Assembly: GCA_002478115.1 (NCBI GenBank)
Contig: DLMH01000190.1
Location: forward strand, 1 to 35,056
Source: Candidatus Acidiferrum typicum
Lineage (GTDB): Bacteria > Acidobacteriota > Terriglobia > Acidiferrales > UBA7541
Length of the DNA stretch: 35,056 bases
Direction: 5' to 3'
Shown: piece by piece, positions 7,049-13,104 of the stretch
Layout: each line of letters starts with the position of its first letter
Numbering within the stretch: position 1 is the stretch's first letter
Notes under the pieces: model-generated
What the model saw: only the letters and a program-made list of their open reading frames with translations
Told to the model about the DNA's origin: nothing
Databases searched by the model: none
Translations under genes and position numbers: made by a program

Positions 7049-9058
7049 ATGGAACAGATCCACGTAACGCTTCCCGATGGCAGCGTCAAAGACGTTCCCA
7101 AAGGCAGCACGCCCATCGACATCGCCAAGTCCATCTCGCCGCGCCTTGCGGACGCCGCGCTCGTGGCCAAGGTGTACGCAACCGGCGGTAACGGCGCAAA
7201 GGAAAAGACCGGCATTTTTTCCAACTCCGTGGAACCTGCGGAAGACGGCAGCCTGCTCTTCGATCTGCGCCGTCCCCTCGAGCAGGACGTCAAACTGCAG
7301 ATTCTCACGGAGAAAGATCCCGACGCCCTGTACGTCTTCCGGCATTCCGCGGCGCACCTTATGGCCGCCGCAGTGACCGAGCTCTACCCCGATGTGAAGC
7401 TGGGTATTGGTCCCCCTGTCGACAACGGCTTTTTCTACGAATTCCTGCGCGAGCAACCCTTCACTCCGGAAGACCTGGAGAAAATCGAAAAGAAGATGCA
7501 CGCGTTGGCCGCTCAGGACCTGAAAAACGAGCGCAAGTTGCTCCCAAAAGCCGAAGCCCTGAAGCTCTATCAGGATTCCAAGCAGCTCTTCAAGTGCGAG
7601 CTCATCGAAGAAAAGGCCGACGAGCCGATGGTTTCCTTCTACACCACCGGCCAATTCATTGATTTCTGCCGCGGCCCGCATATCCCCTCCACCAAGCGGA
7701 TTCAGGCCTTCAAGCTGATGAGCGTTGCGGGGGCCTACTGGAAAGGCCAGGAAGGGAATCCGCAGCTCCAGCGCATCTACGCAGCGGCGTTCTACTCGCA
7801 GAAGGAGCTGGATGAGTACCTGCACCGGCTCGAAGAAGCCAAGCGCCGCGATCACCGCAAACTCGGCGCCGAACTCGATCTTTTCAGCATTCAGGAAGAA
7901 GCCGGGCCGGGCCTGATTTTCTGGCACCCCAAGGGCGGATTGATTCGCACCCTGATGGAGAATTGGCTGCGCGAGGAGTTGCTCAAGCGCGGCTACGACC
8001 TTGTCTTCACCCCGCACATCATGCGCCTCGACCTTTGGAAGACCTCTGGCCATACCAATTTCTACAAGGAAAACATGTTCGGCGCCGTGGAGGTCGAGAA
8101 GGCCGATTACCAGTTGAAGCCCATGAATTGTCCCGGCCACATCCTGATCTACAAATCGAAGCTGCGCAGCTATCGCGATTTGCCGGTGCGCCTGGCGGAA
8201 CTCGGCACCGTCTATCGCTACGAGCGCAGCGGCGTTCTGCACGGCCTGCTCCGCGTCCGCGGCTTCACCCAGGACGATGCGCACATCTTCTGCACGCCGC
8301 AGCAGATTGAAGCCGAAGCGGAAGCTTGCGTCGATTTCGCCTTTGCGGTGATGAAGAATTTCGGCTTCGACAAATTCGAGGTGGAACTTTCCGATTGGGA
8401 TCCCAAGCATCCGGAAAGCTACGCGGGCAAGCCCGAAGACTGGCAGCGCGCCACCAGCGCACTGGCCAGCACAATGGCGCGGATGAAGATTCCGTACAAG
8501 CTTATGGAGGGGGAAGCGGCGTTTTACGGCCCGAAGATCGACGTGAAGCTGATTGACGCTATCGGGCGTTCCTGGCAGCTCACCACCGTGCAGTTCGATT
8601 TCAACCTGCCTGCGCGGTTCGGCCTCGAGTACGTCGGCGAAGACGGCGCGCGCCACCAGCCCCTGATGGTGCACCGCGCCCTGCTCGGCTCGGTCGAGCG
8701 CTTCTTCGGCATCCTCATCGAACATTACGCCGGGGCCTTCCCACTGTGGCTCGCTCCCGTGCAAGTTCAGATCTGCCCGGTCAGTGAAAAGGTGCAGGAT
8801 TACGCCAAACACATCCACGAAACGCTGAAAAACCACGGCATCCGCGTGCATCTCGATGACCGCAACGAAAAACTGCCCGCGAAGATCCGCGATGCCCAGC
8901 TCCAGAAAATCCCTTACATGCTGGTCGTCGGCCCCAGGGAAGCCGAAGCCGGCGCCGTCAGCGTCCGCCACCGCAGCAAGGGCGACCTCGGCCCGCGTCC
9001 CATCGCCGACCTCGTCGCCGCCTTGCAGCAGGAAATCGAGAAAAGAACCATCCAGTAG
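7049..9058 (+). CDS. thrS: Threonyl-tRNA synthetase
   Basis: The enzyme (669 residues from the ATG at 7049) charges tRNA-Thr in the cytoplasm. An ATG at 7022 is possible but the later start has AGGTTAGGAAG directly upstream and matches the usual N-terminus. Domain order is complete: TGS domain (about 1-65); editing domain with HSAAHL and CRGPHIPS; the class II catalytic core with MNCPGH supplying a zinc ligand; motif 2 around YRYERSGVLHGLLRVRGFTQDDAH; motif 3 near VHRALLGSVERF; and the anticodon-binding domain from about 565. It is the first gene of the translation block, and infC follows about 100 bp later with its own promoter. Confidence 0.98.
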   Translation: MEQIHVTLPDGSVKDVPKGSTPIDIAKSISPRLADAALVAKVYATGGNGAKEKTGIFSNSVEPAEDGSLLFDLRRPLEQDVKLQILTEKDPDALYVFRHSAAHLMAAAVTELYPDVKLGIGPPVDNGFFYEFLREQPFTPEDLEKIEKKMHALAAQDLKNERKLLPKAEALKLYQDSKQLFKCELIEEKADEPMVSFYTTGQFIDFCRGPHIPSTKRIQAFKLMSVAGAYWKGQEGNPQLQRIYAAAFYSQKELDEYLHRLEEAKRRDHRKLGAELDLFSIQEEAGPGLIFWHPKGGLIRTLMENWLREELLKRGYDLVFTPHIMRLDLWKTSGHTNFYKENMFGAVEVEKADYQLKPMNCPGHILIYKSKLRSYRDLPVRLAELGTVYRYERSGVLHGLLRVRGFTQDDAHIFCTPQQIEAEAEACVDFAFAVMKNFGFDKFEVELSDWDPKHPESYAGKPEDWQRATSALASTMARMKIPYKLMEGEAAFYGPKIDVKLIDAIGRSWQLTTVQFDFNLPARFGLEYVGEDGARHQPLMVHRALLGSVERFFGILIEHYAGAFPLWLAPVQVQICPVSEKVQDYAKHIHETLKNHGIRVHLDDRNEKLPAKIRDAQLQKIPYMLVVGPREAEAGAVSVRHRSKGDLGPRPIADLVAALQQEIEKRTIQ

Positions 9059-9090
9059 CCGACAGCGGCGAGCCTGAGGGCATTCCTATC

Positions 9091-9118
9091 TTGTACGCTT
9101 CGCGTGGCGTGATATACT
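9091..9118 (+). promoter_or_regulatory. infC promoter
   Basis: TTGTAC (9091-9096), a 16-bp spacer and TATACT (9113-9118) resemble a sigma-70 promoter. Transcription would start near 9125, giving infC its own transcript despite the close position of thrS. Confidence 0.6.
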
Positions 9119-9155
9119 GTACAACCTGTCCCGAACTGGCTGAGGCCTCAGGGGA

Positions 9156-9797
9156 TTGGGTGTCAAAACGGGGTGTGACCCGGTTCGCCGGGTGCCTTTA
9201 GTATGCCAAGGGGGATTTATCGCTGAGCGGAATTTCCGGCAAGTAGATCGTATCCGCATCAATGAACGGATACGAGCGCGCGAAGTCCGGGTTATTGATG
9301 AAGAAGGTGGCCAGCTTGGAGTAATGCAACCGTTCGAGGCCGTGCGCATGGCCCGCGAACGTGGATTGGACCTGGTGGAAATCTCGCCCACCGCCGATCC
9401 ACCGGTCTGCAAGATCACGGACTACGGCAAGTTTCTCTATCAACAGAGCAAGAAGGCCCACGAGCAGCGCAAGAGCAGCCGCGGTTCGCAGTTGAAGGAA
9501 GTGAAGTTTCGTCCGGCAACCGCGGAACACGATTATCAGGTGCGCAAGAATCAGATTATCCGGTTCCTCGGGGAAGGCCACAAAGTTCGCGCCATGATTT
9601 TTCATCGTGGCCGTGAAATGGCGCACCAGGAAGTAGGACGCGCCAAGATGACCCGGCTCCTGGGCGAAATCGGCGAACACTGCCAGATCGAAACGATGCC
9701 CCGCATGGAAGGTAACGTTCTGGTGGCGTTGCTGGCGCCGAAAAAAGGTGCGGGCGTGCCAACGCGCAGCACCACGCCGGCACAACCGAACGCCTAG
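9156..9797 (+). CDS. infC: Translation initiation factor IF-3
   Basis: The protein carries both IF-3 domains. The N-domain contains RINERIRAREVRVI and LVEISPTADPPVCKI; a basic linker follows; the C-domain has EVKFRP, HDYQVRKNQIIRFLGEGHKV and GREMAH. IF-3 binds the 30S subunit and checks the start codon. The start is uncertain. TTG at 9156 gives 213 residues and GTG at 9192 a shorter form. The region of obvious homology begins only at about 9219, where an in-frame ATC follows AAGGGGGA (9208-9215). Unusual start codons are known for infC (AUU in E. coli, used for autoregulation), so ATC is a serious candidate. The widest form is given. rpmI follows after 111 bp. Confidence 0.96.
   Translation: MGVKTGCDPVRRVPLVCQGGFIAERNFRQVDRIRINERIRAREVRVIDEEGGQLGVMQPFEAVRMARERGLDLVEISPTADPPVCKITDYGKFLYQQSKKAHEQRKSSRGSQLKEVKFRPATAEHDYQVRKNQIIRFLGEGHKVRAMIFHRGREMAHQEVGRAKMTRLLGEIGEHCQIETMPRMEGNVLVALLAPKKGAGVPTRSTTPAQPNA
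9178..9221 (+). promoter_or_regulatory. Tetraloop hairpin and strong ribosome-binding site at the infC start region
   Basis: ACCCGG-TTCG-CCGGGT (9178-9193) forms a perfect 6-bp stem closed by a UUCG loop. It is followed 14 bases later by AAGGGGGA (9208-9215) and the in-frame ATC at 9219. If the true start is 9219, the hairpin lies in the 5' leader and could take part in translational control. Confidence 0.45.
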
Positions 9798-9908
9798 CGG
9801 TATCACGCGGGATTGATTGTTTTCGCCGGAAGCACTTCGGCTGGAGATTTCAGATGCAGGAGCCGGGTATGTGCGGCCCGCATCAACGCACGGAGAGGAT
9901 TCAAAGCA

Positions 9909-10133
9909 ATGCCACGCAATTCGCTGAAGCCTAAGAAAAAATTGAAGACGCATCGCGGCGCGCACAAGCGCTTCAAAATCACCGCAAACGGCAAGATCCT
10001 GCGCATGCACTCCGGCAAGCGCCACCTGCTCGGCACCAAGGCGGCCAAGCGCATGCGCAAGCTGAAGAAGCTCACGCAGGTGGATAAGACCGACGTGGCC
10101 GCCGTGCGGCAGATGCTGCCCTACGGGGCGTGA
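9909..10133 (+). CDS. rpmI: Ribosomal protein L35
   Basis: This 74-residue, very basic protein of the large subunit is recognisable by KLKTHRGAHKRFKITANGKI and KRHLLGTKAAKRMRKL. L35 usually begins close to the KTHRGA segment, so this version carries a short basic N-terminal extension (PRNSLKPKKK). The ATG at 9909 follows GGAGAGG (9891-9897) at a rather long distance; a longer upstream extension is not supported. It follows infC as expected, but the next gene, rplT, is 414 bp away instead of nearly adjacent. Confidence 0.95.
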   Translation: MPRNSLKPKKKLKTHRGAHKRFKITANGKILRMHSGKRHLLGTKAAKRMRKLKKLTQVDKTDVAAVRQMLPYGA

Positions 10134-10157
10134 GACGCGCAGCGGCGCAAAGGTTTT

Positions 10158-10226
10158 TGTAGTGGCCAATCTTTAGACTGGCGCTTTCCGAGGGAAAGCC
10201 TGCTGATCTGCAAATCAGCCGCTACA
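10158..10226. repeat. Three-hairpin, cloverleaf-like palindromic element
   Basis: Outer arms TGTAGTGGC (10158-10166) and GCCGCTACA (10218-10226) pair over 9 positions with one G-T wobble. Three hairpins lie within or beside them: 10165-10182 (loop TTTA), 10183-10199 (GCTTTCC/GGAAAGC) and 10202-10219 (GCTGAT/ATCAGC). The outer stem competes with parts of the first and third. It lies just after rpmI. The form suggests a dispersed palindromic repeat rather than a tRNA, because no anticodon arm or T-loop consensus is present. Confidence 0.6.
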
Positions 10227-10297
10227 TTCGAGATTGCGGAGCTAACATTCCGCAACAACCTGCCAGGCAGCGCTACGCGGGTGCCTGCCGGCCGTTA

Positions 10298-10366
10298 GAT
10301 CCCGCAATGCGGGATCGTAGCGCTGGTCTTCAAGACCGCCGCTGATCGTTGCCGGGTTCGCCCGGC
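10298..10366. repeat. Cluster of three small perfect palindromes
   Basis: GATCCCGCA/TGCGGGATC (10298-10316), GGTCTT-C-AAGACC (10325-10337) and GCCGGG-TTCG-CCCGGC (10351-10366) follow each other closely. The TTCG-loop hairpin resembles the one in the infC leader. Together with the neighbouring elements they make the rpmI-rplT gap almost entirely palindromic. Confidence 0.5.
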
Positions 10367-10454
10367 CAACGAATCCCACTGGAAACAAACCCGTTGCGTG
10401 AAGCGCCTCACCGCGTTTCGCCGCAACCTGTTTTGTTTCCATAAAAATCTGTAG

Positions 10455-10474
10455 CTCAGGCCTTCAGGCCTGAG
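10455..10474. repeat. REP-like palindrome (CTTCAG core)
   Basis: CTCAGGCCT-TC-AGGCCTGAG is a perfect 9-bp-arm hairpin. The same design with small changes recurs at 15241-15260 (GTCAGGGCT-TC-AGCCCTGAC), so both probably belong to one dispersed palindromic family. Confidence 0.6.
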
Positions 10475-10500
10475 GGTTTTCCCGGCAACGAGCGAAAATC

Positions 10501-10520
10501 CTCACCCCTGGGAGGGTGAG
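10501..10520 (+). promoter_or_regulatory. Stem-loop just upstream of rplT
   Basis: CTCACCC (10501-10507) pairs perfectly with GGGTGAG (10514-10520), about 27 bases before the rplT ATG. L20 is known in other bacteria to repress its own operon by binding leader RNA. This stem is a candidate site, but no L20-site consensus was tested. Confidence 0.35.
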
Positions 10521-10547
10521 ATACATAAGGAATGAAGGAGAAAACCC

Positions 10548-10925
10548 ATGCCACGCGTAAAACGCGGCACAAAGCGCCGGGCTCGGCGTAAGAAGTATCT
10601 CAGGAGGACTAAGGGCTTCTTCCTGACCAAGAGCAAGCTCTACCAGTCCGCACAGGAAGCGGCCAATCGCGCCGATCGTTATGCCAAGCGCGACCGCCGC
10701 GTGAAGAAACGGCAGTACCGCCGGTTGTGGATTCAGCGCGTCGGCGCGGCTGCCCGCCTGAATGGCATCACCTACGGCCAGCTCATCCACGGACTGAAAG
10801 CCGCGGGCATCACTCTGGACCGCAAGGTTCTGGCAGACATCGCGGTGAAGGACGCCGCCGGATTCACACAGCTCGTGGAAAAGGCCAAGGCCTTCGCGCC
10901 TAAGCCCGCTGCTAAGAAGGCGTAG
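10548..10925 (+). CDS. rplT: Ribosomal protein L20
   Basis: The 125-residue basic protein is a full-length L20, with the basic N-terminal extension ([23 protein letters not shown]) that threads into 23S rRNA during early assembly. It continues with [21 protein letters not shown] and [15 protein letters not shown] of the globular domain. The ribosome-binding site AAGGAG lies 7-8 bases before the ATG. The gene is separated from rpmI by 414 bp of palindromic DNA, so it probably has its own promoter or relies on long read-through. Confidence 0.98.
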   Translation: MPRVKRGTKRRARRKKYLRRTKGFFLTKSKLYQSAQEAANRADRYAKRDRRVKKRQYRRLWIQRVGAAARLNGITYGQLIHGLKAAGITLDRKVLADIAVKDAAGFTQLVEKAKAFAPKPAAKKA

Positions 10926-10936
10926 CAAAGCGCACC

Positions 10937-10976
10937 GTCATTCCGAACGGAGTCCTCGAAGTGAGGAATCTCTCTT
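10937..10976. repeat. Dispersed repeat, GTCATyCCGArCGGAG type (partial copy)
   Basis: It begins GTCATTCCGAACGGAG and ends GAGGAATCTCTCTT. A second copy at 12233-12291 shares both ends (GTCATCCCGAGCGGAG and GGGATCTCTCTT) but has a different middle, and a related long copy lies at 28720-28820. It sits just after the rplT stop. Confidence 0.6.
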
Positions 10977-11018
10977 CCGAGCGTCGCGACTCGGGCCCCT
11001 CGAGGCGTAGAATTCTTC

Positions 11019-11048
11019 CCGTAGGGCACGATATATCGTGCCCTACGG
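11019..11048. repeat. 30-bp perfect palindrome
   Basis: Positions 11019-11048 are self-complementary over their full length, centred on ATATAT, with arms CCGTAGGGCACG and CGTGCCCTACGG. It lies 19 bp before the pheS ATG. It could act as a transcription terminator without a T-run, an operator, or a dispersed repeat. Confidence 0.65.
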
Positions 11049-11067
11049 TGTAATCTAGCTGGCAACT

Positions 11068-12201
11068 ATGCCAACCGTGGACAATCCGGCAGGAAAAACA
11101 CTGGCTGAACTTGGCGCGGCTTCACCGGACGAAGTTGCGCAGCTCTTCTCTGAAGTGCGCGCTCTTTTTGATAACCAGGCGGCGAAGCAGCTCGATCCCG
11201 CAACCTGGGAGGCACTCAAACAGGTTTGGACGGGAAGAAAATCCGGCGTCCTCACCCTCATCACCGACAATTGGCTGAAGCCGGCGACCCCGGAACTCAA
11301 GCGCGCGGTGGGCCAGGAACTCAACAAGCTCAAAGCCCAGGTTGAGTCCACGCTCGAAGCGCGCAAACGCGATGTCGAGTCTCTTGCGGAACATGCGGCG
11401 AGCGCCAAGGACCGCGCGGATCTCTCCCTCCCCGGCGTACTCCGCCCCGTCGGCACGCATCACCTGATTCGCCAGGTGTTTCAGGAAATCGAGGACATTT
11501 TCTTTTCCATCGGCTTCTCCGTTGTCGAGGGGCCAGAGATTGAGACGCCCTACTACAACTTCGAGGCACTCAACATCCCGGAATTTCATCCCGTGCGCGA
11601 CGACATGGACACCTTCTACTTGGAACTTCCGAAGGGGGCACCGGGTCCGCTGCTCCTGCGAACGCACACTTCGCCCGTGCAGATTCGCACCATGGAGAAG
11701 CGCCAGCCGCCGGTGCGGGTCATCGTGCCGGGCAAGGTCTATCGCCGCGATAATCCGGACGCGACCCACTCCTTTATGTTCCATCAGATCGAAGGCCTCG
11801 CCGTCGATTCAGACATCACCTTCTGCGATTTCACCGGTACCATCGACTATTTCGTGAAGCAGTTTTTCGGCGAAAGCGTGAAGACGCGTTTCCGTCCCAG
11901 CTATTTCCCGTTCACCGAGCCTTCCGTGGAATTCGACGTTTCCTGCGTCTTCTGCGGCGGCAGCGGCACGGCCAAGTCCGGCGGCACCTGCGGCAAGTGC
12001 AAGGGCTCGCGCTGGATCGAGTTGTTCGGCGCGGGCATGGTTGATCCCGCCGTCTACGGCTTCGTGAACTACGATCCCAAAAAAGTAAGCGGCTTCGCGT
12101 TTGGCATCGGCATCGACCGGTTGGCCATGCTCAAGTACGGCATTGATGATATTCAGGCATTCTTCCAGAACGACGTGCGCTTCCTGCGCCAGTTTCCGTA
12201 A
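11068..12201 (+). CDS. pheS: Phenylalanyl-tRNA synthetase alpha subunit
   Basis: The 377-residue subunit holds the catalytic core of the (alpha-beta)2 enzyme that charges tRNA-Phe. An N-terminal coiled-coil arm (about 70-115) precedes the class II core: HHLIRQVFQEIEDIFFSIGF, EGPEIETPYYNFEALNIP, LLRTHTSPVQIRTM, GKVYRRDNPDATHSFMFHQIEG and the C-terminal GFAFGIGIDRLAMLKYGI. A four-cysteine insert (C293, C296, C308, C311; CxxC-x11-CxxC) sits before the WIELFGAGMV segment and makes the protein longer than E. coli PheS. It could bind zinc. pheT does not follow directly, because a methyltransferase gene lies between. Confidence 0.98.
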   Translation: MPTVDNPAGKTLAELGAASPDEVAQLFSEVRALFDNQAAKQLDPATWEALKQVWTGRKSGVLTLITDNWLKPATPELKRAVGQELNKLKAQVESTLEARKRDVESLAEHAASAKDRADLSLPGVLRPVGTHHLIRQVFQEIEDIFFSIGFSVVEGPEIETPYYNFEALNIPEFHPVRDDMDTFYLELPKGAPGPLLLRTHTSPVQIRTMEKRQPPVRVIVPGKVYRRDNPDATHSFMFHQIEGLAVDSDITFCDFTGTIDYFVKQFFGESVKTRFRPSYFPFTEPSVEFDVSCVFCGGSGTAKSGGTCGKCKGSRWIELFGAGMVDPAVYGFVNYDPKKVSGFAFGIGIDRLAMLKYGIDDIQAFFQNDVRFLRQFP

Positions 12202-12232
12202 TCGAGGAAGAATGCGCTGATGTCGCACTACT

Positions 12233-12291
12233 GTCATCCCGAGCGGAGCGCCGACGCCTTCTGTCGGCGCGGAGTCGAGGGATCTCTCTTC
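12233..12291. repeat. Dispersed repeat, GTCATyCCGArCGGAG type (with inner hairpin)
   Basis: The element starts GTCATCCCGAGCGGAG and ends GGGATCTCTCTT. Its middle is a perfect hairpin, GCGCCGAC (12248-12255) with GTCGGCGC (12263-12270). An open frame runs through it into the methyltransferase, but the encoded peptide (HPERSADAFCRRGVEG) is a product of the repeat, so the gene is started downstream. Confidence 0.65.
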
Positions 12292-12327
12292 GATTTCAAC
12301 CGCTCCAAGAACGCATTTGTGAGACCT

Positions 12328-13101
12328 ATGACCTTTGCCGACGCCAAACAGCGCTTCTCGAATCGCGTTACTGATTACGCCTGCTACCGCCCGAGCTACC
12401 CCTCCGGCGTCGTGCAGTTGCTTCGCGAGGAGTGCGGCCTGCGGCCCGAGCACGTCATTGCCGACATTGGCTCCGGCACGGGGTTGCTCTCCAAACTTTT
12501 TCTCGACTATGGCAACCGTGTTTGCGGCGTGGAACCCAATCCCGAAATGCGCGCTGTGGGCGAAGCGTTCCTTCGACAATATGCGAATTTCCATAGCGTG
12601 AGCGGCTCCGCGGAAGCCACAACTCTCGCCGCGCACAGCGTCGAGTTCATCACTGCAGGGCAAGCCTTCCACTGGTTCCAGCCTGTCGCGGCCCGCGCGG
12701 AATTTCAGCGTATCCTCAAGCCCGGCGGCTGGATTGTGATCGCCTGGAATGACCGCCGCATGGACGAAACTCCTTTCGCACGCGAGTACGAAGCATTGCT
12801 GCAACGCTTCGGTACTGACTACAAAAGCGTCCGCGATGCCTACCCGGAGGCGCAGACCATTCACGAATTCCTCAACGACGGCGGCCTTGGCACGCGAGAT
12901 TTGCCCAATCACCAGATTTTCGATTGGGAAGGACTAAGCGGGCGCTTGGGGAGCAGTTCCTACGCGCCCAAGGAAGATCATCCAAATTTCGCGCCCATGA
13001 TGGCGGAGTTGCGGCGCCTTTTCACCGCAAATCAACGTGATGGCTGCGTTCGTATGGACTACTTCACACGAGTTTATTTCGGGCAGTTCGACAGGAACTA
13101 G
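12328..13101 (+). CDS. Class I SAM-dependent methyltransferase
   Basis: The 257-residue protein has methyltransferase motif I as VIADIGSGTGLLSKLF (about residues 46-61) and an acidic residue after strand 2 in VCGVEPNPEMR; ITAGQAFHWF and LKPGGWIVIAWND complete the fold. AdoMet is the expected cofactor; the acceptor is unknown. The N-terminus resembles the small methyltransferases that begin FSNRVTDYACYRPSYP. The start is the ATG at 12328; a frame open from 12220 runs through a dispersed repeat and is rejected. There is no clear ribosome-binding site. It sits between pheS and pheT, 3 bp before the pheT ATG, so it is probably cotranscribed with them. Confidence 0.88.
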   Translation: MTFADAKQRFSNRVTDYACYRPSYPSGVVQLLREECGLRPEHVIADIGSGTGLLSKLFLDYGNRVCGVEPNPEMRAVGEAFLRQYANFHSVSGSAEATTLAAHSVEFITAGQAFHWFQPVAARAEFQRILKPGGWIVIAWNDRRMDETPFAREYEALLQRFGTDYKSVRDAYPEAQTIHEFLNDGGLGTRDLPNHQIFDWEGLSGRLGSSSYAPKEDHPNFAPMMAELRRLFTANQRDGCVRMDYFTRVYFGQFDRN

Positions 13102-13104
13102 CGC

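Noticed and set aside
10158..10226. tRNA-like cloverleaf
   Set aside because: It has three hairpins and an outer stem, but no T-loop GTTCGANTC consensus, no CCA or acceptor geometry, and the outer stem overlaps the side hairpins.
10242..10442. Minus-strand 66-codon frame in the rpmI-rplT gap
   Set aside because: It is made of palindromic repeat sequence, with no ribosome-binding site or recognisable protein.
12220..12327. N-terminal extension of the methyltransferase frame
   Set aside because: The peptide is encoded by a dispersed palindromic repeat and lacks methyltransferase homology; the ATG at 12328 fits the family start.
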